From the NCBI GenBank assembly GCA_003444795.1, contig DLWR01000154.1, positions 1-7,227 of the forward strand: a stretch of 7,227 nt of DNA. The letters run 5' to 3'. Source of the DNA: Cryomorphaceae bacterium (GTDB lineage: Bacteria; Bacteroidota; Bacteroidia; Flavobacteriales; Schleiferiaceae). The position numbers were made by a program, and so were the translations under genes. The notes under the pieces are model-generated. The model was given only the letters and a program-made list of their open reading frames with translations, was not told where the DNA came from and made no database searches. Of the stretch, positions 1 through 7,227 are shown piece after piece. Within the stretch, counting starts at the first letter, position 1. The number at the start of each line of letters is the position of its first letter.

Positions 1-1
1 C

Positions 2-148
2 CGTACGACATGGATGGAAAACAACCTGTCCGGTCAGTATGCGCGGATCATCAGACGTGGACGATTGAGCACAGAGGCCTCCGCGGATTGGAACCGCTAG
101 GCCTTCTAGGGAGTTCCTCTTACCGCTACCAATGCCGGAGATACGGCA
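2..148 (+). pseudogene. Interrupted upstream part of beta-barrel protein gene (two in-frame TAG codons)
   Basis: The frame of the downstream barrel gene can be read back to the left edge and still looks like barrel protein: residues such as NNLSGQYARIIRRGRLSTEA precede ADWNR. TAG codons then interrupt it at 98-100 and 107-109, giving NR-stop-AF-stop-GVPL, after which the frame runs open into the clean ORF starting at 149. Neither other forward frame gives a convincing barrel sequence: one stops at about position 57, and the other is open to 222 but has an unlikely composition. Single substitutions (for example TAC or CAG to TAG) would explain each stop. Possible explanations are a decaying gene, consensus errors near a contig end, or amber readthrough. 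The last is least likely, because gyrB, mdh and the exported repeat gene contain no in-frame TAG. That this stretch belongs to the same gene is inferred from composition and continuity, not from an alignment. Confidence 0.5.
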
Positions 149-1261
149 ATGGCTGCTCCGGGTCGTTGGACGCAGGATTACCAGATGGGTCTCTCGTATA
201 TCCAGAGCCGAATCCGCCGTAAGCAAGTCTTCCATGGTGCGGAACTCCAAGGTCATCACTGGATTGATCAAGGGGGTCGCCAGCAAGAAAGCGGCCTAGC
301 AGGTGGGATTGATTGGCGCTTGCCGGTACAAGATGTATTCTTGGAGCTGCCCATTTATGGCTCCTGGAACCACTTGATGCAACGGGCCAACATGGATAGC
401 ACGGGCTTGCCTGTGGGTCCCATCGACTATTGGTCCGCACAGTTTTCTCCGGCGGTATCGGATAGCGTAGGTTCGATTTATTTCCGAGTCGGGTTGAACG
501 CGATTTTTACCGGTCAAGGAAGCGCCTGGGATAAGCCTTATTTGCCCCCAGTGGTCCACTTTGAATTCCCCTTGGTCAAGCATGTCTTAAACGTGTATGC
601 CGGTCTGGAAGGCTCTGCGGACAATGGCGGTATGCGCGCTCGGGTAGAAGCTATGCCGTTTTTGAGCGAGTCAGCCCGCTATGAGGCTATTCGTCAAGCA
701 AGTCTTTACGCAGGGGCATCCGGGCGTTTGACCTCGTCTATTGGGTATCGATTTGGCTTTCGCCAGCGCTCCTATGCGAATTACGCCATGTTCACCCGTA
801 GCTTCACGGCTATGACGGAGGGCACGGACTCGGGCCGATTTGATGTTGAATATGTCGGGGTGACCATGCTCGAGCCTTCGGGCGAATTGAGCTTCCAAAA
901 TGGACTAGGGTGGGAAGTGCGCGCGTTTGCGACCTTGCGCACGGCAACCCGGAACGATGGCGGCACCCTCTACCATGTGCCATCCTCTGAAATTGGGGGT
1001 CAGGCCTTCTTTAATCTCAAGGATAAGATTCGTTTTGAATCCACCATTATCTACCGAGGAAGCCGCTTAGGTCAAGGGGCGACGGGGGATGAAACGCTTC
1101 CCGCGTTTTTGGATGGCCGCTTGAGTGCGGTGTATACCTACAACAAGCAATTGAATGCCACTTTCCGGGTAGACAACCTCTTCCATAGCCGGACAACCTG
1201 GTGGATGGGCTATCCCGTGCAAGGAATACGCGCAAATTTGGGCCTGGTTTACAAGTTTTAA
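149..1261 (+). CDS. Outer-membrane beta-barrel protein, C-terminal part (TonB receptor- or porin-like)
   Basis: The 370 residues alternate polar and aromatic/hydrophobic positions as in transmembrane beta strands, for example SIYFRVGLNAIF, SSIGYRFGFRQRSYANY and IRFESTIIYRGSR. The end reads LNATFRVDNLFHSRTTWW followed by a final strand closing in GLVYKF. A VDNLF-like segment and a terminal aromatic residue are typical of TonB-dependent receptors and related Bacteroidota barrels, in which the terminal strand guides outer-membrane insertion. The start at 149 is only the first ATG after the second in-frame TAG. The product would begin MAAPGRW and has no signal peptide, so this cannot be the native start of an exported protein; the real N-terminus lies left of the window. 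No plug domain is in view, so receptor and porin cannot be told apart and no substrate can be named. It lies upstream of gyrB in the same direction with a 148-base gap, so an operon is unlikely. Confidence 0.65.
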   Translation: MAAPGRWTQDYQMGLSYIQSRIRRKQVFHGAELQGHHWIDQGGRQQESGLAGGIDWRLPVQDVFLELPIYGSWNHLMQRANMDSTGLPVGPIDYWSAQFSPAVSDSVGSIYFRVGLNAIFTGQGSAWDKPYLPPVVHFEFPLVKHVLNVYAGLEGSADNGGMRARVEAMPFLSESARYEAIRQASLYAGASGRLTSSIGYRFGFRQRSYANYAMFTRSFTAMTEGTDSGRFDVEYVGVTMLEPSGELSFQNGLGWEVRAFATLRTATRNDGGTLYHVPSSEIGGQAFFNLKDKIRFESTIIYRGSRLGQGATGDETLPAFLDGRLSAVYTYNKQLNATFRVDNLFHSRTTWWMGYPVQGIRANLGLVYKF

Positions 1262-1345
1262 CCCAAAACGACCTAGGTATTCACCTTGAGCGAGAAACGC
1301 GCTCTTGTTGAAAAAAATGTTGATAAACGGGCCGGTTTTTCTTTT

Positions 1346-1355
1346 GGGTGCACCC
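1346..1355. promoter_or_regulatory. 10-bp perfect palindrome upstream of gyrB, possible operator
   Basis: GGGTGCACCC is a perfect inverted repeat with no spacer. It lies 19 bases upstream of the TATCTTTG element, where the -33 element of a Bacteroidota promoter would be expected. The rest of the gap 1262-1409 holds a weak 5-bp hairpin (1288-1304) and A/T runs but no small gene. No regulator is suggested by the sequence, and a 10-bp palindrome can arise by chance, so this is only a candidate site. Confidence 0.25.
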
Positions 1356-1374
1356 CTAAGAGATATGCCGAAGT

Positions 1375-1382
1375 TATCTTTG
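1375..1382 (+). promoter_or_regulatory. gyrB promoter, Bacteroidota-type -7 element TATCTTTG
   Basis: The octamer matches the Bacteroidota sigma-A -7 consensus TAnnTTTG exactly. Its last base is 28 bases before the gyrB ATG, which implies a short leader of roughly 20 bases. No TTTG appears at the usual -33 distance; the closest, at 1343-1346, is about 28 bases upstream, which is too far. The leader has no Shine-Dalgarno sequence and is A/T-rich before the start (GTTAAAACATG), as is common in this phylum. Confidence 0.6.
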
Positions 1383-1406
1383 TAGGATAGACTATTTACC
1401 CGTTAA

Positions 1407-3350
<1,944 letters not shown>

Positions 3351-3358
3351 GCCGTCGC

Positions 3359-3366
3359 TACCTTTG
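3359..3366 (+). promoter_or_regulatory. mdh promoter, -7 element TACCTTTG
   Basis: This octamer matches the Bacteroidota -7 consensus TAnnTTTG and lies in the short gap between the gyrB stop and the mdh start. Its last base is 28 bases before the mdh ATG, the same spacing as at gyrB. The -33 region would fall in the last codons of gyrB, where no TTTG is visible. mdh could also receive read-through from gyrB, because no terminator separates them. Confidence 0.55.
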
Positions 3367-3393
3367 CCCCAACCATTTTAAGTCCTCAAACTC

Positions 3394-4323
3394 ATGAAAA
3401 TTACAGTTGTCGGAGCGGGTAACGTAGGCGCTACATGTGCGGAAGCCATGGTGCGTTTGGAGCTAGCTACCGAAATCGTTTTGCTCGACATCAAAGAAGG
3501 TTTTGCGGAAGGCAAGGCCATGGATATGAACCAATGCGCTACGCTTCACGGCTTTGATGCCAAAGTGAAGGGGGTGACCAGCGATTACGCGGCGACCGCA
3601 GGTTCAGAAGTGGTGGTCATCACCAGCGGTTTGCCTCGCAAGCCTGGGATGACGCGAGAAGAATTGATCGGCACCAATGCCGGTATCGTTCGTTCCGTGG
3701 TGAGTAATGCCTTGGCGCATTCTCCCAACGCCATTATCGTGGTGATCTCCAACCCAATGGACACCATGACCTACTTGGCGGCCAAGGAGAGCGGCTTGCC
3801 GAAGAACCGCATCATTGGTATGGGCGGAATTTTGGACAGCAGCCGTTTCAAATACTATTTGTCTGAAGCCATGGGCGTTCCCGCTAGCGATTTGCAAGGT
3901 TCTGTGATCGGCGGACATGGCGATACGACTATGATTCCATTGACACGCTTGGCCACCTATCAGTCTACGCCTGTTTCTGGTCATTTGTCGGAAGAAAAAT
4001 TAGCCGAAGTAAAAGCCGCCACCATGGTAGGCGGTGCAACCTTGACGGGCTTGATTGGTACCTCTGCATGGTATGCCCCTGGGGCTGCCGGTGCCGCATT
4101 GGTAGCAAGCATTGTTCGCGACCAAAAGAAAGTTTTCCCTTGCTGCGTGTATCTCGATGGAGAGTATGGCCAGAGCGATATCTGCTTGGGCGTTCCCGTG
4201 GTTATCGGCAAGAACGGCTGGGAGAAGATTGTGGATTACAATCTCAACGAGGAAGAGCAAGCCGCCTTCAACAAGAGTGCGGACGCGGTTCGCGCCATGA
4301 ACGCGGTGCTAGGCACGTTGTAA
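3394..4323 (+). CDS. mdh: Malate dehydrogenase, LDH-like type
   Basis: The enzyme interconverts malate and oxaloacetate with NAD in the TCA cycle, in the cytoplasm. The protein is complete at 309 residues, normal for the lactate dehydrogenase-like (MDH type 3) group. An N-terminal Rossmann fold shows GAGNVG at 7-12, and Asp32 after the second strand predicts NAD rather than NADP. The substrate loop PRKPGMTREEL (81-91) supplies Arg82 and Arg88; the first arginine, where lactate dehydrogenases have glutamine, marks a malate enzyme. ISNPMD (118-123), Asp148 and Arg151 in LDSSRF, and the catalytic His175 in GGHGD complete the active site. The ATG start places MKITVVGAGNVG exactly as in the family. 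The gene follows gyrB with its own probable promoter and ends in a strong intrinsic terminator. Its last 56 bases overlap the 3' end of the convergent DCC gene. Confidence 0.96.
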   Translation: MKITVVGAGNVGATCAEAMVRLELATEIVLLDIKEGFAEGKAMDMNQCATLHGFDAKVKGVTSDYAATAGSEVVVITSGLPRKPGMTREELIGTNAGIVRSVVSNALAHSPNAIIVVISNPMDTMTYLAAKESGLPKNRIIGMGGILDSSRFKYYLSEAMGVPASDLQGSVIGGHGDTTMIPLTRLATYQSTPVSGHLSEEKLAEVKAATMVGGATLTGLIGTSAWYAPGAAGAALVASIVRDQKKVFPCCVYLDGEYGQSDICLGVPVVIGKNGWEKIVDYNLNEEEQAAFNKSADAVRAMNAVLGTL

Positions 4324-4693
4324 GAAGCGGTTCTTTTTTTCCAAACCAAGTATACCGGTGCTGCGCAAGCCATCGGTATATTTTTTTTCGGCCCGGGAGG
4401 AAGCGATACATCGTCCCCAAAAAGGAATACGGAAAGGGTAGGAGCTGCATCGTTATTGCTATGGCATCGGCGCCAAACCAGTAGTGTCCATCCTGCACGA
4501 GGACAACCTCGTCGGGCCAAACGACGTCAGGAGCATGTCGACGTTTCCATTCCGCCGTCCAAGCGCTATGGAGCGGGGTGTAGCAAAGTACCTTTCTGCG
4601 GTCTCGGTGCATCAGCCATCGGATGGCCCTTTGGCACAAGGGACAAGGGCCATCAAAAAGCAGGACCCATTCTGGACTAGTGTTACTGCCCAT
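4268..4693 (-). CDS. DCC-family (DUF393) thiol-disulfide oxidoreductase
   Basis: The predicted 141-residue protein belongs to the DCC family, small thioredoxin-like proteins named for a conserved Asp-Cys-Cys set. Here the motif is DGPCPLC at residues 14-20, with Asp14, Cys17 and Cys20 intact. Other family-like segments are YTPL, PDEVVLVQDG, YRFLPG and, near the end, IYRWLAQHRYTWFGKKE, so the frame looks intact to its TGA stop. Length fits the usual 130-140. No signal peptide or membrane segment is evident, so a cytoplasmic location is inferred; the physiological substrate is unknown for most of the family. The ATG lies inside the last codons of the upstream exported-protein gene (shared sequence ATGGGCAGTAA), which suggests translational coupling. 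The 3' end overlaps mdh in the opposite direction, and the mdh terminator lies within this gene. Two runs of A (complement of 4381-4388 and 4334-4340) read A-AAA-AAA in the zero frame. Confidence 0.85.
   Translation of the reverse strand: MGSNTSPEWVLLFDGPCPLCQRAIRWLMHRDRRKVLCYTPLHSAWTAEWKRRHAPDVVWPDEVVLVQDGHYWFGADAIAITMQLLPFPYSFLGTMYRFLPGRKKIYRWLAQHRYTWFGKKEPLLTTCLAPRSWREPRPHSC
4351..4388 (+). terminator. Rho-independent terminator of mdh, inside the convergent DCC gene
   Basis: A 10-bp stem is formed by TATACCGGTG (4351-4360) and CATCGGTATA (4371-4380) with one G-T wobble and a 10-base loop. Eight T residues follow immediately at 4381-4388. It begins 27 bases after the mdh stop codon. On the - strand the hairpin is followed by a mixed sequence rather than a T tract, so it should act only on + strand transcripts. 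The same bases encode conserved residues near the C-terminus of the DCC protein (IYRW to RYTW). Confidence 0.88.
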
Positions 4694-4892
4694 GTGTCTT
4701 CACCCAACGGCCCACATGACTCCCACCTTGAACGATGTAAACCCCAGCGGGCCAGTTCGCTGCGGAAATGTAGGTAGGCTCCTCCGTTTTTCCGGTCCAA
4801 AACGTTTGCCCCTGAACATTGATAACCTTTAGGTCACCCGAAGTTCCAGAGACCCAGAAGCCCTGCTGGCTAGGATTGGGATAGAGTTTGAG
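4683..4892 (-). other. T9SS type A C-terminal sorting domain (protein region)
   Basis: The last 69 residues of the exported protein begin LKLYPNPSQQGFWVSG, continue through LKVINVQGQ and ANWPAGVYIVQGG, and end in a basic segment VGRWVKTHGQ. The order YPNP, then a VxNxxGQ strand, then PAGVYIV, then a basic terminal strand is the recognised pattern of the Bacteroidota type A sorting domain, which is removed after outer-membrane transit. Confidence 0.93.
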
Positions 4893-7227
4893 TGCGTCTT
4901 CGGGGCTGCTCCATGGGCTGGGCCACTCGGGCAGACCGATGGATGTCGTGTCACCCGTATAAAAACGCAGGCCTCCCGTTGAGATACCTAGGACCATTTC
5001 TGGCTTACCGTCGCCGTCCATGTCGGCAATGGCCGGAGCATTCAAACGTCCCTCTTGGAGCCATTGGCGGCGACTGGGCATTCGGGGCACGAGCGTAAAC
5101 CGCATATCCGGGCGCAAGCTGTCAGTGCCCAATGCGGGCATGGTGCAGCCATTCGAGGTGATGGAGTTGTGGTTGAACACGTCTCCAAACGTGTGTGAAG
5201 GGTAGGAGGTCGTGCTTGCGCTCAAGTGCACATCGGAACTCGCAACATTCTTACTGAAGCAGATTTCGACCAGGAGATTGGAAGAGCCATCATAGTCAAA
5301 AGGCGATTGTAAGGTTATAGTGTTCCATCCTTGCGTGGGTACATGAATATACGAGTAGACCAGCTGACCGCTGGGGGCAAAGCCGTTCAAACTGTCCAAG
5401 TTGCTATGTCCTATTTTAATACTGAAGCCTTGGCTGAGGTAGGGGGCGGAGGTGGAGGTAACATTCAAGCCCAAATGGGTAATTCGACTGTCTACCAGGC
5501 CCGAACCTGCCAGTTCATCTGCCCGAATGAGGTACTGGTGCCGTCCTGTGCGTTTGCTGCTGCCCCAAGGCGTTTCCAGCAAGGCGGCGGTTGCGGTACT
5601 TCCCGTCCCCACAGTATAATCCACAGAGCTCGGGGCGTTGCGGGTAAATCCCAAGGAATCCAACTGGAAGACGCCTGAATCCGCCGTACCCAACGCCAAA
5701 AAGGGCCGTCCATCGAGGTTGACAAAGCGCGGCACCGCTCGGCCCGAGGATGTTTGGGAATAGTCTGCGTCAATGGCCCCAAATTTTTCACTGACCAAGG
5801 TGAAGTTGGAAAGACTGTTGTCGTAATAGGCCACATGGCCTTGGCCATTTCCCACCAACAGGTCCACATCGCCATCGCCATCCAAATCGGCGAGTTCGGG
5901 ACTCGCAAATTGGCCTACATCGATGCCCTGATAGGCGGAGCTGACCAAGCCCGTAAATGCCGGGTTGAAGTAGGTTCCGCTGTTGACCCAGTAGGCGAGT
6001 TTGCCATCGCTGCGTCCAATGAGCAAATCCAACAGGCCGTCTCCGTTCAAGTCAGCAGCCGAGGGCGCACACCATTCTGATTTGAGGGATGCTTGGGCCT
6101 GAGCGGAAACACTCATGGGTGTGAGTTGCCAGTCTGGATGGCTGGCACTGCCCACATTTTTCCAATATTCAACTCCATGTGAGGTGCCTACAAGTAGGTC
6201 CAGGAGACCGTCTGTGTTTAAGTCCGCGAGATAAGGCACGGCATAGCGGCCCGCGTCAAGCATTTGGCCTTGTAGGTAGCTAGAATCTGCCAACGTCCAC
6301 ACCGGCGCAGAAGCCGTTCCGGTATTATCATAGAGCCAAATACAAGTATCGCTCACGTTCATGGGCATGGTGGGCGCGGCAATCAATTCGGGGCTTCCAT
6401 CTAAGTCTATATCCACCTCCGAAAACATGGGGTAAATCAAGTGCACGGGGATAGAGGCGCTGGGAAAGGTGCTGTCTTGAGACTCAATGTTGGCAACCGC
6501 CGTAGTGCCCACATTAAATCCGGCTACTGCCGTGGTGAAGCTGACATCCCCAAGCAGGACATCCAGCAATCCATTGCCGGTCAAATCCGTGGCGAGCAAT
6601 GTGGATCCGGAATGCAAGCCACCTTCCGCCAGTCCTCCCGCACCCAAGCTGCCCGTGCAAGCATCGATCGTGATGGCATTGGTCAAATTGTTTTCCAAGA
6701 AATCCCCCCAACAGGCATCGGCACGGTTAAAGTCCAACCCGCAGGAACTGGCGTTGCTGTGAAATTCAACGGCGGTCGCCTGTTGTCCAAACGTAAGGAT
6801 GTCCACCGTCCCGTTGCCGTCCACGTCTCGAATCGCGGGCACATCCGTAGAGGCGACCAGCAAATTGATGGGATTCGTCCCCGAGGTGTACGTAGAGTAG
6901 AGGTAGGTACCGCTCAAGGCCCAGGTGTAGTGCACGAATCCATTGACCCGGCTCGATTCATAGACACCGACTCCGTTAACGACGGAACAAAAGAGATCCG
7001 GAATACCATCGCAAGAATAATCCGCAAAGACCACCCAGTTGTTTACCGCAGGAAAATGCTCTTTCCAAAGCGGACGGTAGCGCCATTGCCCGTTGATGCG
7101 TTGAAAGGGCAACCAGCGGCTGCCTTCCCGGTCAAAAACGATCAGGTCCTGTGTTCCATCCCCATTGATGTCCAGATTGAAAAACTGGGCATTGTTCAGA
7201 CCGCCAGCGAATCCGAGATCGGAAGAG
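4683..7227 (-). CDS. Secreted FG-GAP/VCBS repeat protein with T9SS type A sorting domain, N-terminus cut off
   Basis: In frame from the right edge, 847 residues are visible before the TAA stop. Only a short N-terminus with signal peptide is probably missing, since GFAGGLNNAQF is close to the usual start of mature proteins of this kind. Nine Asp-rich FG-GAP/VCBS calcium-loop motifs of the form DxDxDGxxD/E begin at about in-window residues 19, 69, 134, 214, 272, 335, 392, 447 and 735, for example DLDGDGDVDLLVG and DLNGDGLLDLLIG. Such repeats usually build beta-propellers for adhesion or ligand binding; no enzyme domain is visible. Between the last two lies a different, non-repeat module. The C-terminus is a T9SS sorting domain (LKLYPNPS, then PAGVYIV), so the protein should cross the outer membrane through the type IX system. 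A TTG at 7112 would be an arbitrary start, because the reading frame and repeat pattern continue upstream of it. The gene overlaps the DCC gene by 11 bases. Confidence 0.92.
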   Translation of the reverse strand, partial: SSDLGFAGGLNNAQFFNLDINGDGTQDLIVFDREGSRWLPFQRINGQWRYRPLWKEHFPAVNNWVVFADYSCDGIPDLFCSVVNGVGVYESSRVNGFVHYTWALSGTYLYSTYTSGTNPINLLVASTDVPAIRDVDGNGTVDILTFGQQATAVEFHSNASSCGLDFNRADACWGDFLENNLTNAITIDACTGSLGAGGLAEGGLHSGSTLLATDLTGNGLLDVLLGDVSFTTAVAGFNVGTTAVANIESQDSTFPSASIPVHLIYPMFSEVDIDLDGSPELIAAPTMPMNVSDTCIWLYDNTGTASAPVWTLADSSYLQGQMLDAGRYAVPYLADLNTDGLLDLLVGTSHGVEYWKNVGSASHPDWQLTPMSVSAQAQASLKSEWCAPSAADLNGDGLLDLLIGRSDGKLAYWVNSGTYFNPAFTGLVSSAYQGIDVGQFASPELADLDGDGDVDLLVGNGQGHVAYYDNSLSNFTLVSEKFGAIDADYSQTSSGRAVPRFVNLDGRPFLALGTADSGVFQLDSLGFTRNAPSSVDYTVGTGSTATAALLETPWGSSKRTGRHQYLIRADELAGSGLVDSRITHLGLNVTSTSAPYLSQGFSIKIGHSNLDSLNGFAPSGQLVYSYIHVPTQGWNTITLQSPFDYDGSSNLLVEICFSKNVASSDVHLSASTTSYPSHTFGDVFNHNSITSNGCTMPALGTDSLRPDMRFTLVPRMPSRRQWLQEGRLNAPAIADMDGDGKPEMVLGISTGGLRFYTGDTTSIGLPEWPSPWSSPEDALKLYPNPSQQGFWVSGTSGDLKVINVQGQTFWTGKTEEPTYISAANWPAGVYIVQGGSHVGRWVKTHGQ
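5094..5621 (-). other. Non-repeat beta-rich module inserted between FG-GAP repeats (protein region)
   Basis: About 176 residues, from DYTVGTGSTAT to RPDMRFTL, interrupt the FG-GAP series. Recognisable landmarks are the segment KRTGRHQYLIRADEL, ITHLGLNV, FSIKIGHS, QGWNTITL, DGSSNLLVEICF and SLRPDMRF. The alternation of short strands suggests a beta-sandwich. From memory, segments like GxRHQxLI and GWNTxxxxxPFxxDGxSNLLVExCF recur in many T9SS-exported Bacteroidota proteins; I cannot attach a reliable domain name, and the function is unknown. Confidence 0.6.
7216..7227. other. Probable sequencing-adapter remnant at the right edge
   Basis: The final 12 bases, AGATCGGAAGAG, are identical to the start of the common Illumina TruSeq adapter, in the orientation produced when a read runs through its insert into the adapter. 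The match lies exactly at the edge. It keeps the repeat-protein frame open (reading SSDL on the - strand), so it would not disturb an ORF finder. The residues it encodes should not be trusted. Confidence 0.75.

Noticed and set aside
10..222. 70-codon open frame on the + strand at the left edge
   Set aside because: Its composition does not resemble a real protein, and it overlaps in another frame the barrel-like reading that continues into the downstream gene.
1288..1304. GAGCG/CGCTC hairpin in the gap before gyrB
   Set aside because: It is a 5-bp stem followed by TTGTTG and an A run rather than a T tract, so it is not a terminator, and there is no other evidence of function.
1325..1345. Possible terminator after the barrel gene (AAAC, GGGCCG, GTTT, then T-rich)
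   Set aside because: The stem is only about four base pairs, three of them A-T, and the T tract is interrupted by C; too weak to call.
4484..4832. Several + strand open frames of 60-97 codons opposite the DCC gene and the exported-protein tail
   Set aside because: They are antisense to two genes with clear family motifs, have no recognisable domain and lie downstream of the mdh terminator without a visible promoter.
5331..6080. + strand open frames opposite the FG-GAP repeats
   Set aside because: They are shadows of the repetitive Asp/Gly-rich coding sequence on the - strand, with no independent support.

Overview
This window looks like a piece of a Bacteroidota chromosome, probably Flavobacteriales-like, although the family cannot be fixed by eye. 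The evidence is a short-form GyrB, a gyrB-mdh gene pair, start sites without Shine-Dalgarno motifs, promoter elements of the TAnnTTTG type, and a secreted FG-GAP/VCBS protein ending in a type IX secretion (T9SS) sorting domain. No tRNA, rRNA, CRISPR array, insertion sequence or phage gene is visible.

Layout. Positions 2-1261 hold the C-terminal part of an outer-membrane beta-barrel protein whose reading frame is broken by two TAG codons at 98-100 and 107-109. The only gene-free gap, 1262-1409, carries a 10-bp palindrome and a promoter -7 element. Next come gyrB (1410-3350) and mdh (3394-4323), both on the + strand, each with a TAnnTTTG element exactly 28 bases from its ATG. On the - strand lies a two-gene unit. 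A large T9SS-exported FG-GAP repeat protein enters from the right edge (7227 down to 4683) and overlaps by 11 bases a small DCC-family thiol-disulfide oxidoreductase (4693 down to 4268). The DCC gene is convergent with mdh and overlaps its last 56 bases. The strong intrinsic terminator of mdh (4351-4388) lies entirely inside the DCC coding sequence.

How the genes relate. gyrB and mdh are housekeeping genes (DNA supercoiling and the TCA cycle) that apparently have separate promoters. The barrel protein and the exported repeat protein act at the cell surface. The DCC protein is cytoplasmic by appearance and probably translationally coupled to the exported protein; a functional link is unproven.

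Data quality. The last 12 bases are identical to the start of the common Illumina adapter, in the orientation expected for read-through, so the right edge is probably a contig end with untrimmed adapter. This makes a consensus error near the left edge, where the two TAG codons sit, a serious alternative to a true pseudogene. I did not find a convincing new biological system here. The most interesting item is the mdh terminator built into conserved codons of the convergent DCC gene, next to poly-A heptamers in slippery phase.
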